Shown one piece after another: positions 46,180-55,994 of a stretch of DNA of 64,000 nucleotides. The DNA comes from Bacteroidota bacterium. Lineage in GTDB: Bacteria; Bacteroidota; Rhodothermia; Rhodothermales; Bin80. The notes under the pieces are model-generated. The model made no database searches and was not told where the DNA came from. It was given only the letters and a program-made list of their open reading frames with translations. Each line of letters starts with the position of its first letter. Position 1 is the stretch's first letter. The stretch is taken from assembly GCA_026708685.1 (NCBI GenBank), contig JAPOUL010000136.1:1-64000 (forward strand), written 5' to 3'. A program made the translations under genes and the position numbers.

Positions 46180-48108
46180 TCATGCAGGTAGCTCAATGGC
46201 TTCTTCTGTCGAAGTGTTTACACGGGAGCAATGGTCATTACTCGTAATTGATTGAAGTCCCATCTCCTCTATGAATTGGGAAGGTTTTGCACTACTCCCA
46301 AAGTATTCCATAGAACATGTCATGGTCAATGATTTCTGGGCTCGGGTCATGGTAGCAAAGCAATGTCTACGTTCTTCATCCATTTTCTGACTGTTTATGC
46401 CATCCCTGATTGCATCATAAGACGGAATGCTACCCTGTATCATTCCCGCGAAAAAAATATGCTCAAAGCGAAGTCCTTTAGCACGTTCAATCGTAATACA
46501 TTGTAAAGAATTTGGACTGGACGATTCCATCTTTGATAACGGTGAAAAATGTGTGATGTAGTCACTCAGTGTGATTCTGGATCCAAATTTCTTGATCAAC
46601 TCTTGATGAAGATTCTTCCATTTCATCACCTCATTCATCAGAAAAGATTGATGAGTATCACCACGGTATATGTCTGAAATCGAATCAAAAAACGCAGATA
46701 TCAACGTAAGAAAATCAAATCGTTCAATAAGATGATTTTCAATGAGCATAAGTGTGGAGTGATGTTCCCTTGGTTCATTTCTATGGGCTACATTAAACCA
46801 TGCATTCAAAAAACCGATTCGAAACAATACTGACTCAGTAACCACTTCTTGTGATTCAATAATGTTACCCGTGTGGAGATACCATTGATGACAGAGTCGA
46901 TTTAATGCAGTCCTGTCACTCGGATAATGGGCCAACCAAAGAATTTGAAGGATCACACGAAGCACGGGAGATTCAAAGTAATTCTCATTCTCGGGAACGA
47001 ATGGATGTATCCCTAAATTTTGAAGTTCAAATGCAGTAGCCTGTACCAAACGATTTGTTGGAGCAATGACCGCACAGTTCTTACCGTCCCCACCAAGTGA
47101 GGTAATACATTGTGCTATGTATTCCACCTCTTCCTTGTGATCGTAGAAAATCTTAAAATCTACTGAGAGTTTCGTAAACGAGTTATTGGAAGAATCAACA
47201 ATCACTTGATTGTTACTATGTTTACTTTGAAACAATTGACTCGCTTGCTTGACTATTTTTGGTGGGCACCGAAAATTTTCTGGAAGTTGAATGATCTCCA
47301 AGTCATAGTCATCAGATAATGCTGAAAAATGTTTCAGGCTAGATCCATTCCATTGTTGACTTACTGGGTACTGATCCGTAACAAGTAACAGACTCTGGTG
47401 TTTGTTTGGGGCTAAATAACGAAGCAAATTATACTGGGCTTGATTGATATTTTGAAATTCGTCAACACATATAGTGGTCCACAAAACATTCAAATGCTTT
47501 GTAAAGAAAGTATGTTCTTTTAGTAATCGATTACAAAAAAACAACATACTTCCAGAATCTTGATAATTAGCCTTGAGTAGTGCATTACAGTACTCTTTGA
47601 ATAAGTTAGAAATCCAACCCGGCCATTCCGGAGAAATGTCATCATATTCTGGATCATATGATTCAGAAAATAGCCACTCCATGATGCGTACTATATCGCC
47701 ACATTTATCACGTAAGTAATGATGGGCACCAAAAACATCCTTCACGACATCATCCATAAATAACTCTTGATCATGATGTGAATGAAGAGGAATGAAATTT
47801 GGTGAGATTCCAATGCGTCCCCCCTGATAATTAAGAAGCCATTCGGTCAGTTGTGAGAACGTAGTAATACGTGGGTCAGCTTTGCGAGACACTGAATGTT
47901 GGTGAATGATTTTTTTTATCGCTGAAACATCTTTAGGAGTGGTAGCAATGACCAATGCACCACCATCATTGGATGCTCTCATTAGTTGAAGAATTCGTTC
48001 ACCTATGATCGTAGTTTTACCAGATCCCTTGCCCGCAACCACTAAAAGATGACCATCTCTGGTCACGGCCTCATATTGACGATCATTGAGATCTTGAATG
48101 TTAACCAT
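46180..48108 (-). CDS. gajB: UvrD/Rep-like helicase (GajB-like)
   Basis: A 642-residue superfamily 1A helicase. Motif I AGKGSGKT is at 25-32, motif II VDEFQN at 215-220, and GADxxQ-like ATDQYPVSQQWNGS lies near 260. The RCPPKIV motif IV region, TIERAKGLRFEHIFF (motif V region) and ATMTRAQKSLTMT (motif VI) follow. In Gabija, GajB is a UvrD-like protein that pairs with the GajA nuclease; this one is longer than the roughly 500-residue Bacillus protein. Its ATG begins two bases after the stop of the OLD-family gene, so the two are one unit. The symbol is assigned from the pair. Confidence 0.82.
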   Translation of the reverse strand: MVNIQDLNDRQYEAVTRDGHLLVVAGKGSGKTTIIGERILQLMRASNDGGALVIATTPKDVSAIKKIIHQHSVSRKADPRITTFSQLTEWLLNYQGGRIGISPNFIPLHSHHDQELFMDDVVKDVFGAHHYLRDKCGDIVRIMEWLFSESYDPEYDDISPEWPGWISNLFKEYCNALLKANYQDSGSMLFFCNRLLKEHTFFTKHLNVLWTTICVDEFQNINQAQYNLLRYLAPNKHQSLLLVTDQYPVSQQWNGSSLKHFSALSDDYDLEIIQLPENFRCPPKIVKQASQLFQSKHSNNQVIVDSSNNSFTKLSVDFKIFYDHKEEVEYIAQCITSLGGDGKNCAVIAPTNRLVQATAFELQNLGIHPFVPENENYFESPVLRVILQILWLAHYPSDRTALNRLCHQWYLHTGNIIESQEVVTESVLFRIGFLNAWFNVAHRNEPREHHSTLMLIENHLIERFDFLTLISAFFDSISDIYRGDTHQSFLMNEVMKWKNLHQELIKKFGSRITLSDYITHFSPLSKMESSSPNSLQCITIERAKGLRFEHIFFAGMIQGSIPSYDAIRDGINSQKMDEERRHCFATMTRAQKSLTMTCSMEYFGSSAKPSQFIEEMGLQSITSNDHCSRVNTSTEEAIELPA

Positions 48109-48110
48109 GA

Positions 48111-49793
48111 TTACCCACCTTGGGATATATGTCTCAGCTTTTCTAAGACAAAACGTATTTGGGGCGGTACTCCTGCTTCCCCCTGATCTTCCATCAAAAC
48201 AGCAACATCGGCTGCAGCCTTTGTTTTTGAACGTTTGGGAATACTCTTAGCATACTCTTCCCAATAGCCAGATTCGTCAGACGATTTCTTTGGAAGTCTT
48301 AAATCTGTAACATATTGAGCGTATACTTGATCATAACCGTGCTGAAGTAAGTTTGTTTCTATATTGGGATAGGGAAATTCCATTTTTTCATTTAAATCTC
48401 TATCACTGATGATCGGTAATAGTTTTTTTTCAACTTTTTTTCGGTTCTCATCATCATCTCCCACGCAATACCATAAAATACCTAATGCATCTCCAATCTT
48501 AGCTAGCATAGCAATGTCAGATTGCTGGTATTCAACGATTCGGATGCCCTCATCATGAAGATTCCAGCCGAGAGCAAGTGCGGCACTGGGATATATCCAT
48601 GATTCTGTCTCTCCTTCAACAAGCAACCAACATCGTGCATATAACAGACCACTTTGTGCTCTGCGAATATGAGAATTAAATTTTCTAGACTCTTCACGAG
48701 AAAGTAAACCAAGTGGAACCTGATGCACCTTTATTCCATCTGAAGATTGAGATAGACGGCGAATATCATGGATATCAACCTCGGCAAGAAGTTCACCACT
48801 GTGAGTTGAAATTAATCGCTGGTTGGCATATGTCTGTAGAATTTTCCATAAAATTCGTATAGCAGAAGGATGAAGATGAGCCTCTGGTTCTTCTAATGCT
48901 AGGAAGATAGTACTTTTAGAATGGCTGTCGAAAAATGCTGAAAACAACATTAGTACTGAAAGGCTCTGTGTTCCTTCTCCATGCCTTACAAGTGGAATCA
49001 TTGCTCCAGTTTTGGATCTAATTTGAACTTGTGCTCTTGAGAGGATGTCAAACATACGACTCGGAACTGCATCTACGGAAACCACATCATCTTGAGCTAG
49101 GAGAACAAGACTCTGAAGTTCACGAAGTCGGACCATCACATTTTCAAAACTAGCGTGAGAAGCAACTATTAGATCATTAATTTCTACGAGTTTCGATTCT
49201 ATTTCTTCTCGGTTTTTCTTTGAAAGCTGAGAGTTAATGAGAAATGGCTTCCAAAATGGCCCTGATTCATCAAAATGTTGAGCAGCATCTCGTAGAGCCC
49301 CCAAGTAATAGTATTGAAACAGTTGGCTAAATTCTGCAAACACGAATCTTGGGATATCATCAGATTTATTTCCGTTTTGATCGATAAAACTCCATGTTTG
49401 AACAAACTCTGAATTATAGGAATCATAAAAGCACTGGAGATGTAGTTGAATGGTTTTAATGTCTCCTAACTGCCATTGAATGATTCTGTATTCTCCCACC
49501 AATCGCTCTATCTTGGTCCCCCATTCCCCTTTGAAACGCTCCGAGAATGTAACAGTGATTTCAATTGGGTCAGTAGATGTAGGTTCGGATGAATCGGTTG
49601 GGAGATGAAAATCTAAGGCATCAAATACAATACGATTCCGTGGCTCTATATCTTCTAGGCACAGCCGTAATGCATCCATCACGGATGTCTTGCCAGTATT
49701 ATTCTCACCAACTAAAACAGTCGTCTCTCCTAATTCAAGATCAAGACTCTTGATCCCCCTAAAATTTCGAATCTGAACCGATGTTATCTTCAT
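48111..49793 (-). CDS. gajA: OLD-family ATPase/TOPRIM nuclease (GajA-like)
   Basis: A 560-residue class 2 OLD protein. The N-terminal ABC-type ATPase has Walker A GENNTGKT (29-36), a signature-like EGTQSLSVLMLF near 275 and Walker B FLALEEPEAHLHP (297-309), then STHSGELL. The TOPRIM domain has the glutamate in LLVEGETES (391-399) and the acidic cluster GDDDEN (445-450), both needed for metal-dependent cleavage. An OLD gene followed directly by a UvrD-like helicase gene is the definition of class 2 OLD/Gabija loci. GajA-GajB complexes cut phage DNA when nucleotides are depleted. The HD phosphohydrolase next door is interesting in that light. Confidence 0.88.
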   Translation of the reverse strand: MKITSVQIRNFRGIKSLDLELGETTVLVGENNTGKTSVMDALRLCLEDIEPRNRIVFDALDFHLPTDSSEPTSTDPIEITVTFSERFKGEWGTKIERLVGEYRIIQWQLGDIKTIQLHLQCFYDSYNSEFVQTWSFIDQNGNKSDDIPRFVFAEFSQLFQYYYLGALRDAAQHFDESGPFWKPFLINSQLSKKNREEIESKLVEINDLIVASHASFENVMVRLRELQSLVLLAQDDVVSVDAVPSRMFDILSRAQVQIRSKTGAMIPLVRHGEGTQSLSVLMLFSAFFDSHSKSTIFLALEEPEAHLHPSAIRILWKILQTYANQRLISTHSGELLAEVDIHDIRRLSQSSDGIKVHQVPLGLLSREESRKFNSHIRRAQSGLLYARCWLLVEGETESWIYPSAALALGWNLHDEGIRIVEYQQSDIAMLAKIGDALGILWYCVGDDDENRKKVEKKLLPIISDRDLNEKMEFPYPNIETNLLQHGYDQVYAQYVTDLRLPKKSSDESGYWEEYAKSIPKRSKTKAAADVAVLMEDQGEAGVPPQIRFVLEKLRHISQGG

Positions 49794-50053
49794 GAAATCT
49801 TGTGAAATTTGTCTAACAACCTATCCGCCCTTATTACCCCCGTTTCGCATTCTTGATTCAGAAAATCATATTTCCAAAATGCTCCAAATTCTCCAACAGA
49901 TACATTCCTGACAATACTTATCAACAATCTGGTATGATAACTTGCTCTCCCCGATATTCTATTTCTAGGGGTCTTACCAGTGAAAGATGTCTTTGATCAG
50001 TAAGCAAAATAGTAGATGGAAATTTAAGCAGAGATTTGATCCATAGGTGAAAT

Positions 50054-50614
50054 TCAACCAAATGAAGTGGTATCAAGGTAGTAGAGGGCTGGTAACTCAC
50101 GGAGTTCCTGAGCTATGTCTAATCCATATCCTACGATAAATTCTCCGCTGGAAATAAATCCTACATAGTCCACATCCACAGGACTCCCTTTCACCTTTAC
50201 AAGTGAAACCGTCGTGACTGATTTCGGACCACGTTTCTTGAGTTCCTGACGAACATACGACAGCGTCGTTCCACTATCCACAATATCCTCCACCAAGATG
50301 ACATGCTTTTCATGCAGATCAAGCGTTGGGGTCATGATCTCCTTGACCGATTTTGTGCTTGTTATGTTATCACCGTAGGAGCTCAAGCGCCAGAAGTCTA
50401 CCTTACATGGAAGTTTGATTGCCCGAACCAGATCTGCCGTGAACATGAATGCACCATGCATAATTCCAATGACGATGAGAGAATTTCCCCGATGGACCTG
50501 TGTCAGAATACTTCCCATTTCCTGAATTCGATTGGCGATTGCATGCTCATCCTGAAATAAACGCAATGGCCTTCCATGAATCCTTTCAATGTCTGATGAA
50601 ACAGATTTTTGCAT
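50054..50614 (-). CDS. hpt: Hypoxanthine phosphoribosyltransferase
   Basis: A 186-residue purine salvage enzyme. The open frame extends to a TTG at 50665, but the ATG at 50614 (MQKSVSSDIERIH) is the natural start. The PRPP-binding signature is VILVEDIVDSGTTL (about residue 120), with LIVIGIMHGAFMF upstream and VDYVGF near the base-binding end. Its start overlaps the end of tilS by 29 bases; tilS-hpt neighbours are common in bacteria. Confidence 0.94.
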   Translation of the reverse strand: MQKSVSSDIERIHGRPLRLFQDEHAIANRIQEMGSILTQVHRGNSLIVIGIMHGAFMFTADLVRAIKLPCKVDFWRLSSYGDNITSTKSVKEIMTPTLDLHEKHVILVEDIVDSGTTLSYVRQELKKRGPKSVTTVSLVKVKGSPVDVDYVGFISSGEFIVGYGLDIAQELRELPALYYLDTTSFG

Positions 50615-51929
50615 ACTTCTTTGTTGACTGTGTAATTCTAAAATGATGGGATAACCGATGTCCAATCACCCATACAATGTCCTCCTCACTACATACGACC
50701 ATTACCTGCTGACGCTCCGTAACTGGAATTTTTAAATCCGTCAATAGATCACTGACCTTCTTTGTCCCCTCCATTCCAAGTGATTGGATTCTATCGCCCT
50801 GCAACCAATGCCGAACAGTTAGTGGCAGGTTCAGTTTTTCTGCATCCAGCCATATCCCGTCTGGAGCCTGAAGCTCCCCTGGTCTTTCATCAGAAATACT
50901 CAATTGAAGAGATCCTGTCGGTAGAGTGACTTCACTTGAATCTGAAAGAGATTGAGATTCTACGATCGTTTGATTCAAACATGCCTTCTGAAATACAAGA
51001 TGATGACGGTCCCTCCAAACCGCTCCCCCACCCACCTCAATCCGTTTACCCGGCTGAAGATCCATCAGCCCCCTAACCCGTTCCGCCAGTGCCTCATCTA
51101 CAAACGCATCAGCGATCCATCGCCTAATCCCCTCAATGATCAAGCGTTGGACTAAGACCTCTGGTACATTCCTGAGTGCAGAAATTTTAAGAGCTGATCC
51201 TTCAGATATGGCTGAAAAATGACTGTCAATCAAGGGATCAATCACTTGATCCATCCACAGGCGAATAAGATGAGAACTGCGTGCCAAGGCCTTGGCATTT
51301 AAATGCGGTATCACAGATGAACGAATATGAGAGCGTAGATATTTATCATCCTGATTCGTGGAATCCTCTCTCCAGCGTAAGTGATGTGCCTTAGCGAATG
51401 CTGTGATAGATGCCCTCGTTTCCTCAAGTAATGGGCGAATTAAGTCAACCTTTTGATCCAGTGATCGCACTGGCCGCATCCCTGCTATTCCCTCGGGGCC
51501 GGTTCCTCTATTCAGATTGATCAGCAAGGTTTCTGCCTGATCGTCAGCATGATGTCCCACTGCTACAACCGAAATCTGTTTCGCCATTGCAGTTCGTATG
51601 AACAAATCGTAGCGAACTTTTCGAGCAATCATCTGAATGGAGGAACCTGAGTTGGCTGCATCATCACGTATAGGGGCATCATGAAGATGTAGATTTAATC
51701 CTCGATGTTGGCAAAGATTGGATACAAAATAGGCATCCTCATCAGACTCTTTTCCGCGCAAATGATAGTTCACATGAACGACATCACACAGATAGCCTAA
51801 CCCACAGAGAACATCAAGAAGGACTACGGAATCAACGCCCCCACTGACTCCTACCAAGATGGATTGATGCTTGGCACTCTGACCCGTACGACTCATGTAC
51901 GAGCCAACGCGATCTTTAAAGGATCTCAT
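50586..51929 (-). CDS. tilS: tRNA(Ile)-lysidine synthase
   Basis: Converts C34 of tRNA-Ile(CAU) to lysidine. The PP-loop is ILVGVSGGVDSVVLLDVL, with the HHADDQAET motif and LNRGTGPEGIAGM typical of TilS, and a C-terminal substrate-binding domain (VTERQQVMVV near the end). ATGs at 51983, 51941 and 51929 are all in frame. I prefer 51929 because it puts the PP-loop about 30 residues from the start, as usual, and keeps the overlap with mutL short. Confidence 0.93.
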   Translation of the reverse strand: MRSFKDRVGSYMSRTGQSAKHQSILVGVSGGVDSVVLLDVLCGLGYLCDVVHVNYHLRGKESDEDAYFVSNLCQHRGLNLHLHDAPIRDDAANSGSSIQMIARKVRYDLFIRTAMAKQISVVAVGHHADDQAETLLINLNRGTGPEGIAGMRPVRSLDQKVDLIRPLLEETRASITAFAKAHHLRWREDSTNQDDKYLRSHIRSSVIPHLNAKALARSSHLIRLWMDQVIDPLIDSHFSAISEGSALKISALRNVPEVLVQRLIIEGIRRWIADAFVDEALAERVRGLMDLQPGKRIEVGGGAVWRDRHHLVFQKACLNQTIVESQSLSDSSEVTLPTGSLQLSISDERPGELQAPDGIWLDAEKLNLPLTVRHWLQGDRIQSLGMEGTKKVSDLLTDLKIPVTERQQVMVVCSEEDIVWVIGHRLSHHFRITQSTKKYAKICFIRH

Positions 51930-53715
51930 CGGGTTCTGCATGACCAGTGATTCGCTGATCAAATTGACGCTTAATCTCATCATGCGTCATTCGGATGAGC
52001 GTTGGCTTTCCTTCGGGGGTCTGATAGGGCTGCTTACATTCAAAGAGACGATCAATCATGGTTCGCATCTCGTCATCTTCCAACTTACGACTTGAATGCA
52101 TTGCACCATGTTTAGCAACGCTCCGGGCAAGCTTTTCTTCTTTTGTAGAGGAACTTCCTTCCACGGCATCATTGTCTTTGTATCCTTGAAGGACCAACTG
52201 CAGAAAGTCCTTCTCCGCACCCGTTCGGATATGAGAAGGAACCCCTCGAATCGTAACGGTCAAATTTTCAGAAATGGAATAGTCAAACCCCAACGAAGAA
52301 GCCAGCGGGTTGAGTTCGTTCAATAGACGACAGTCCTCTTCTGTGAAACACACCAACTGATGAAATAAGAGTTGCTGTGACATTCCCGTTCCATTACGAA
52401 CATCATCCAGCGTTCGCTCATAAAGAATTCTCTGATGGGCAGCAGATTGATCAACAACCATGATTCCATGGCTGAGTTGTGTAAGGATGTATCCCCCCTG
52501 AAGAGGCCAGAGAAGTCCAGTTGGTTCTGGATCAGCTCCAACGGGTAATCGGCTAGGTTCAACCTCGTATACAATAGAAGACTGTTGATCATGAGCAGGT
52601 TTCAGGTCATCTGCACGAGGCGGAGGAGTCCAGGAATTTCCACGGGATGAAGGTTGAAAACTTAACGAAGAAATGTCTCCTGGATGCTCTGGAATTAAAT
52701 TGGCCACACCGAGTGCACGTTTGCAGATGGACTGCAAAAAATTGTAGACACCCCGATCATCATCAAAACGAACCTCCATCTTTGATGGATGCACATTCAC
52801 ATCCACATGATGAGGATCTATCGTCAGGAAAAGGGTAAAGACTGGATGGAAACCCTCGGGTAGGACTGGATCAAAGGCCGTGCGGATGGCATGCGATAAA
52901 CTAGGGCTCTTGACAGGACGATAGTTGACAAACAAATGTTGATCTTTCCTAGATTTGCGAGCATGTTCGGGATGTGATAGAAATCCTAATACCGAAAGAT
53001 AGCTTGATGACTCATCCACGGGCACCATATGCTGGGCAATCTCCGATCCAAGAATCGACCGTATACGCTCGCGCAGTGCATGGTGGTAATGATCAGCACG
53101 AGAGCCAATGAGCCTGAAAATATCCTTGCTGTCATGTTCTAACTTGAAGCCTGTCCATGGATTTGCCAGGGCACTGGATACAAAGACATCCGAGATATGC
53201 CTGAACTCGGTGGAAGGGGCCTTGAGAAAACTCCGCCGTGCGGGGACATTGAAAAATATATTTCGAACATCAACAATCGTGCCCTGCGTTGTTGCACATG
53301 GCGACGATTCAACCACTTCCCCGCCCTCAATACGCACAAATGTTCCTTCGGTATCATCTTTACGTTTCGTTTTCAGAGAAACTTGTGCAATGGCCGCAAT
53401 AGAAGCCAACGCCTCCCCTCTAAACCCAAGGGTGCGGATATTTTCCAAATCTTCAGAGCTAGTGATTTTGCTGGTTGCATGTCGCTCAAAGCATTGTAAC
53501 GCATCGGTAGAATTCATGCCCGTTCCATTATCCGATACATGAATCAGACTACTTCCAGAGGACTTGATCTTCACTTCTATCTCGGTAGCCTTTGCATCAA
53601 TTGCATTTTCAAGGAGTTCCTTGACTGCGGATGCTGGACGCTGGACTACTTCACCAGCAGCAATCTTATTGGCTAACTCAATCGGCATACGCCGGATATG
53701 TCCCTCTTTAGCCAT
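51916..53715 (-). CDS. mutL: DNA mismatch repair protein MutL
   Basis: A 599-residue GHKL ATPase. The N-terminal motifs are AAGEVVQRPASAVKELLENA, then DNGTGMN and TLGFRGEALASIA, followed by the transducer domain. The C-terminal dimerisation domain has VVDQSAAHQRILYER where endonuclease-type MutL proteins carry DQHAAHERILYE: the histidine is a serine and the first glutamate a glutamine. The last part ends KQPYQTPEGKPTLIRMTHDE, which includes a form of the C-terminal P-x-G-(R/K)-P motif. Embedded in a minus-strand run with cdsA upstream and tilS downstream. Confidence 0.95.
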   Translation of the reverse strand: MAKEGHIRRMPIELANKIAAGEVVQRPASAVKELLENAIDAKATEIEVKIKSSGSSLIHVSDNGTGMNSTDALQCFERHATSKITSSEDLENIRTLGFRGEALASIAAIAQVSLKTKRKDDTEGTFVRIEGGEVVESSPCATTQGTIVDVRNIFFNVPARRSFLKAPSTEFRHISDVFVSSALANPWTGFKLEHDSKDIFRLIGSRADHYHHALRERIRSILGSEIAQHMVPVDESSSYLSVLGFLSHPEHARKSRKDQHLFVNYRPVKSPSLSHAIRTAFDPVLPEGFHPVFTLFLTIDPHHVDVNVHPSKMEVRFDDDRGVYNFLQSICKRALGVANLIPEHPGDISSLSFQPSSRGNSWTPPPRADDLKPAHDQQSSIVYEVEPSRLPVGADPEPTGLLWPLQGGYILTQLSHGIMVVDQSAAHQRILYERTLDDVRNGTGMSQQLLFHQLVCFTEEDCRLLNELNPLASSLGFDYSISENLTVTIRGVPSHIRTGAEKDFLQLVLQGYKDNDAVEGSSSTKEEKLARSVAKHGAMHSSRKLEDDEMRTMIDRLFECKQPYQTPEGKPTLIRMTHDEIKRQFDQRITGHAEPDEIL

Positions 53716-53726
53716 TTCCGTAGGAT

Positions 53727-53930
53727 CTAACGCCCGATCGCGTTATAGATATAGAGAGCGGTGAGCAACAATGCAGCGAGATAGTAGAGAGCCATAGGGC
53801 TACGTCGTCGGCGAACCCGACTCTTGATTGTCATCCGCCGTTTCAGATTCTCATCTTTGCGCGGATCATAATACCGTGGTGTGTAATCAAACTTGCGAGG
53901 TTTTGGCTTTCGTCCGAAAAAAAGGCCCAT
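53727..53930 (-). CDS. Small basic membrane protein between cdsA and mutL
   Basis: A 67-residue protein. The N-terminal half is very basic and aromatic (FGRKPKPRKFDYTPRYYDPR, then KRRMTIKSRVRRRRS), followed by one transmembrane segment (MALYYLAALLLTALYIYNAI). The frame is flanked by only 1 and 11 bases from cdsA and mutL, so it is a real operon gene. No named family, though a small gene of this kind at this place is plausible for relatives of this lineage. Confidence 0.75.
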   Translation of the reverse strand: MGLFFGRKPKPRKFDYTPRYYDPRKDENLKRRMTIKSRVRRRRSPMALYYLAALLLTALYIYNAIGR

Positions 53931-53931
53931 G

Positions 53932-54741
53932 TTAAAATCGACTGGCGATAAAAATGATGTACATATAAGCTAAGGGTGCGGCAACAATGATACCATCAAA
54001 ACGATCCAAAATTCCTCCATGCCCTGGTAGAATAACTCCAGAGTCCTTCACACCTGCAAATCGTTTGAAGCGGCTTTCTGCTAAATCTCCCACCGCCCCC
54101 GAAAGCGTGCATACAATCGCAAGGATCAATAAATGGGTCATTGCTAATGGCATATCTACCATGAAACTAAGGATTACAGATGCGAGTAGAGCACCCCCAA
54201 CTCCTCCAAGAAATCCCTCCCATGTCTTACCTGGAGATATTGAAGGTGCAAGCGGACGATTGCCGAAAAAAGAACCGGCAAAGAATGCAAAAATGTCACT
54301 TGCCCAAACCAATACGAGAACCGTTATCGTGAGTGCCAGAGCCTCCTCGCCTGTATAGCCAGAAATGGATCGCAAATCGGTTAAAAAAGCCAGAAGAGCT
54401 GTAGGATAAACAGCACCAGCCAGCGTAGCTCCAAGACGCATTAAGGGTTGATGACTCTTTGTAAAGGTACACCATAAAACAAGGCCAACCACTGGCACCG
54501 CCGTGAGCAGAAAAATATTAGGAACAATCGCTCTCAGGGCTAAGCCCGAACCGATCAATAACCCCGTAATCCTCCATGCTTTTACCCCACACCGATTATA
54601 GAGCTGATATAACTCAATCTGGCCTAGCAGTGCAATGAGTAAGACTACTCCACCAAAATACGATGGGCCAAGCCAAGCGGAGCCAATTAATATAGATGCA
54701 CCAATCGTCGCCGTGAAGAAGCGTGTAATCAGCTGTGACAT
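53932..54741 (-). CDS. cdsA: Phosphatidate cytidylyltransferase
   Basis: A 269-residue multi-pass membrane enzyme making CDP-diacylglycerol. Hydrophobic segments span most of the length. The family signature is in the C-terminal part: SRFKRFAGVKDSGVILPGHG followed by GGILDRFDG, preceded by SPGKTWEGFLGG. Central to phospholipid synthesis. Confidence 0.96.
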   Translation of the reverse strand: MSQLITRFFTATIGASILIGSAWLGPSYFGGVVLLIALLGQIELYQLYNRCGVKAWRITGLLIGSGLALRAIVPNIFLLTAVPVVGLVLWCTFTKSHQPLMRLGATLAGAVYPTALLAFLTDLRSISGYTGEEALALTITVLVLVWASDIFAFFAGSFFGNRPLAPSISPGKTWEGFLGGVGGALLASVILSFMVDMPLAMTHLLILAIVCTLSGAVGDLAESRFKRFAGVKDSGVILPGHGGILDRFDGIIVAAPLAYMYIIFIASRF

Positions 54742-54759
54742 GGTTAGGATGAAGGAACC

Positions 54760-55026
54760 TTAGTGCTTTTTAAGGGCTTCCTGAGTCAACTCATCGTCGG
54801 TGATGGATGAGGTAGAAAGTAATTCGGAAGCGATTTCATACATGGACTCTGGAACCATGACTTTCACTTTGGCTAAATAACCATGCGTGAGATTAAAGGC
54901 ATGATCTCTCTGATTTAAAATCACCGTGGGAATGTCTGCATCTCGTAGAAGTGCATACACAAGGGCCGCTTCATAATCGGTGCCACTGCGAAAGATTTCT
55001 ACCCAATCCGACTTGTCTTTACTCAT
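54760..55026 (-). CDS. DUF2007-type small protein
   Basis: An 88-residue protein with the pattern WVEIFRSGTDYEAALVYALL and a second half VKVMVPESMYEIASELL, matching DUF2007 (putative signal-transducing, ferredoxin-like). It overlaps the end of the CPBP gene by eight bases and precedes cdsA by 18. Role unknown. Confidence 0.82.
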   Translation of the reverse strand: MSKDKSDWVEIFRSGTDYEAALVYALLRDADIPTVILNQRDHAFNLTHGYLAKVKVMVPESMYEIASELLSTSSITDDELTQEALKKH

Positions 55027-55903
55027 GCCTACGATGAAGAAAGATTATACAAACTGAAAATAAGATGCCACTGACAACAACCATGAACCATGGAATTGTT
55101 TCGGGGTCTGACAAAGATTCTGATCCCCACTCGGAAACGGCTAATGTCAAGCCATTATTGAGAAAATGTACGACAATTGGAATCATCAGGCTTCCCGTTC
55201 TCCATGTAACATACGCCATGTAGCATCCAAGAACCGCCAGAGGCAATGCCTGCGTCAATCGAAGATGAAACAATCCAAATAGAATCCCCGAAAGCAAAAT
55301 TCCCCCGACAATCCCCATGCTACGCTCAGCACGCCGTTGCAGGAATCCCCGAAAGAAGACTTCCTCAAACAATGCAGGGGTGATAGCAACCAAAACGAGA
55401 TTGATCCAGAAATTACCACCGCCAGATGATAACCATTCAACGATCACTAGCTGCTGATCTTCCATTTGTTGAAGAATTTCTGGTAATGGAAGTTTCTCAT
55501 TCAAAATGCCAAGACTCAACACTATAGGTAATAAACAGAACAGCCCGATACACGATAATCCCAAATCTTTTGGCGTGCAACCGGTCATACGCAAGTACTC
55601 CAGAGGACGAGAAGAGTCAAGCCAACTGGCAAGCAGTGCGATCCCTCCTAATCCCAATGCTAAACCTATGGCGTTCGCTCCCAACAACTGACTCCCATGT
55701 CGTTGAAGAACCGCTTCTGGATTGGTCACCAAGTCTTGTAATGGAACCCCTTTCAATTCCAGCATCAAGATGGATGCCAAGTTACCGATGATGAGATACA
55801 AGATCAAACCAACAGTGACCCACAGTGCTATCACTGCAAATGTGGGCCATTTGCCTGAGATACCATCAAAGACTCCTAACTCTTCACGAAGATGATCAAC
55901 CAT
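55019..55903 (-). CDS. CPBP-family intramembrane glutamic endopeptidase
   Basis: About 294 residues, starting at the ATG at 55903 (the open frame begins at a TTG five codons upstream). Eight or so transmembrane segments. The three CPBP motifs are present: EEVFFRGFLQRR (two glutamates), FGLFHLR (histidine) and VHFLNNG (H-x-x-x-N). The family includes CAAX-prenyl-protease-like enzymes and bacteriocin-immunity proteins; the substrate is unknown. First gene of a minus-strand run to hpt. Confidence 0.9.
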   Translation of the reverse strand: MVDHLREELGVFDGISGKWPTFAVIALWVTVGLILYLIIGNLASILMLELKGVPLQDLVTNPEAVLQRHGSQLLGANAIGLALGLGGIALLASWLDSSRPLEYLRMTGCTPKDLGLSCIGLFCLLPIVLSLGILNEKLPLPEILQQMEDQQLVIVEWLSSGGGNFWINLVLVAITPALFEEVFFRGFLQRRAERSMGIVGGILLSGILFGLFHLRLTQALPLAVLGCYMAYVTWRTGSLMIPIVVHFLNNGLTLAVSEWGSESLSDPETIPWFMVVVSGILFSVCIIFLHRRHE

Positions 55904-55994
55904 GATCTGAAACCTCAACGAAAGATTCTAAATCAATTTGGAAATGGTACGTAAAAATGAAACCGTTCAACCCTTTGTAACATTAGAGTAGCAT

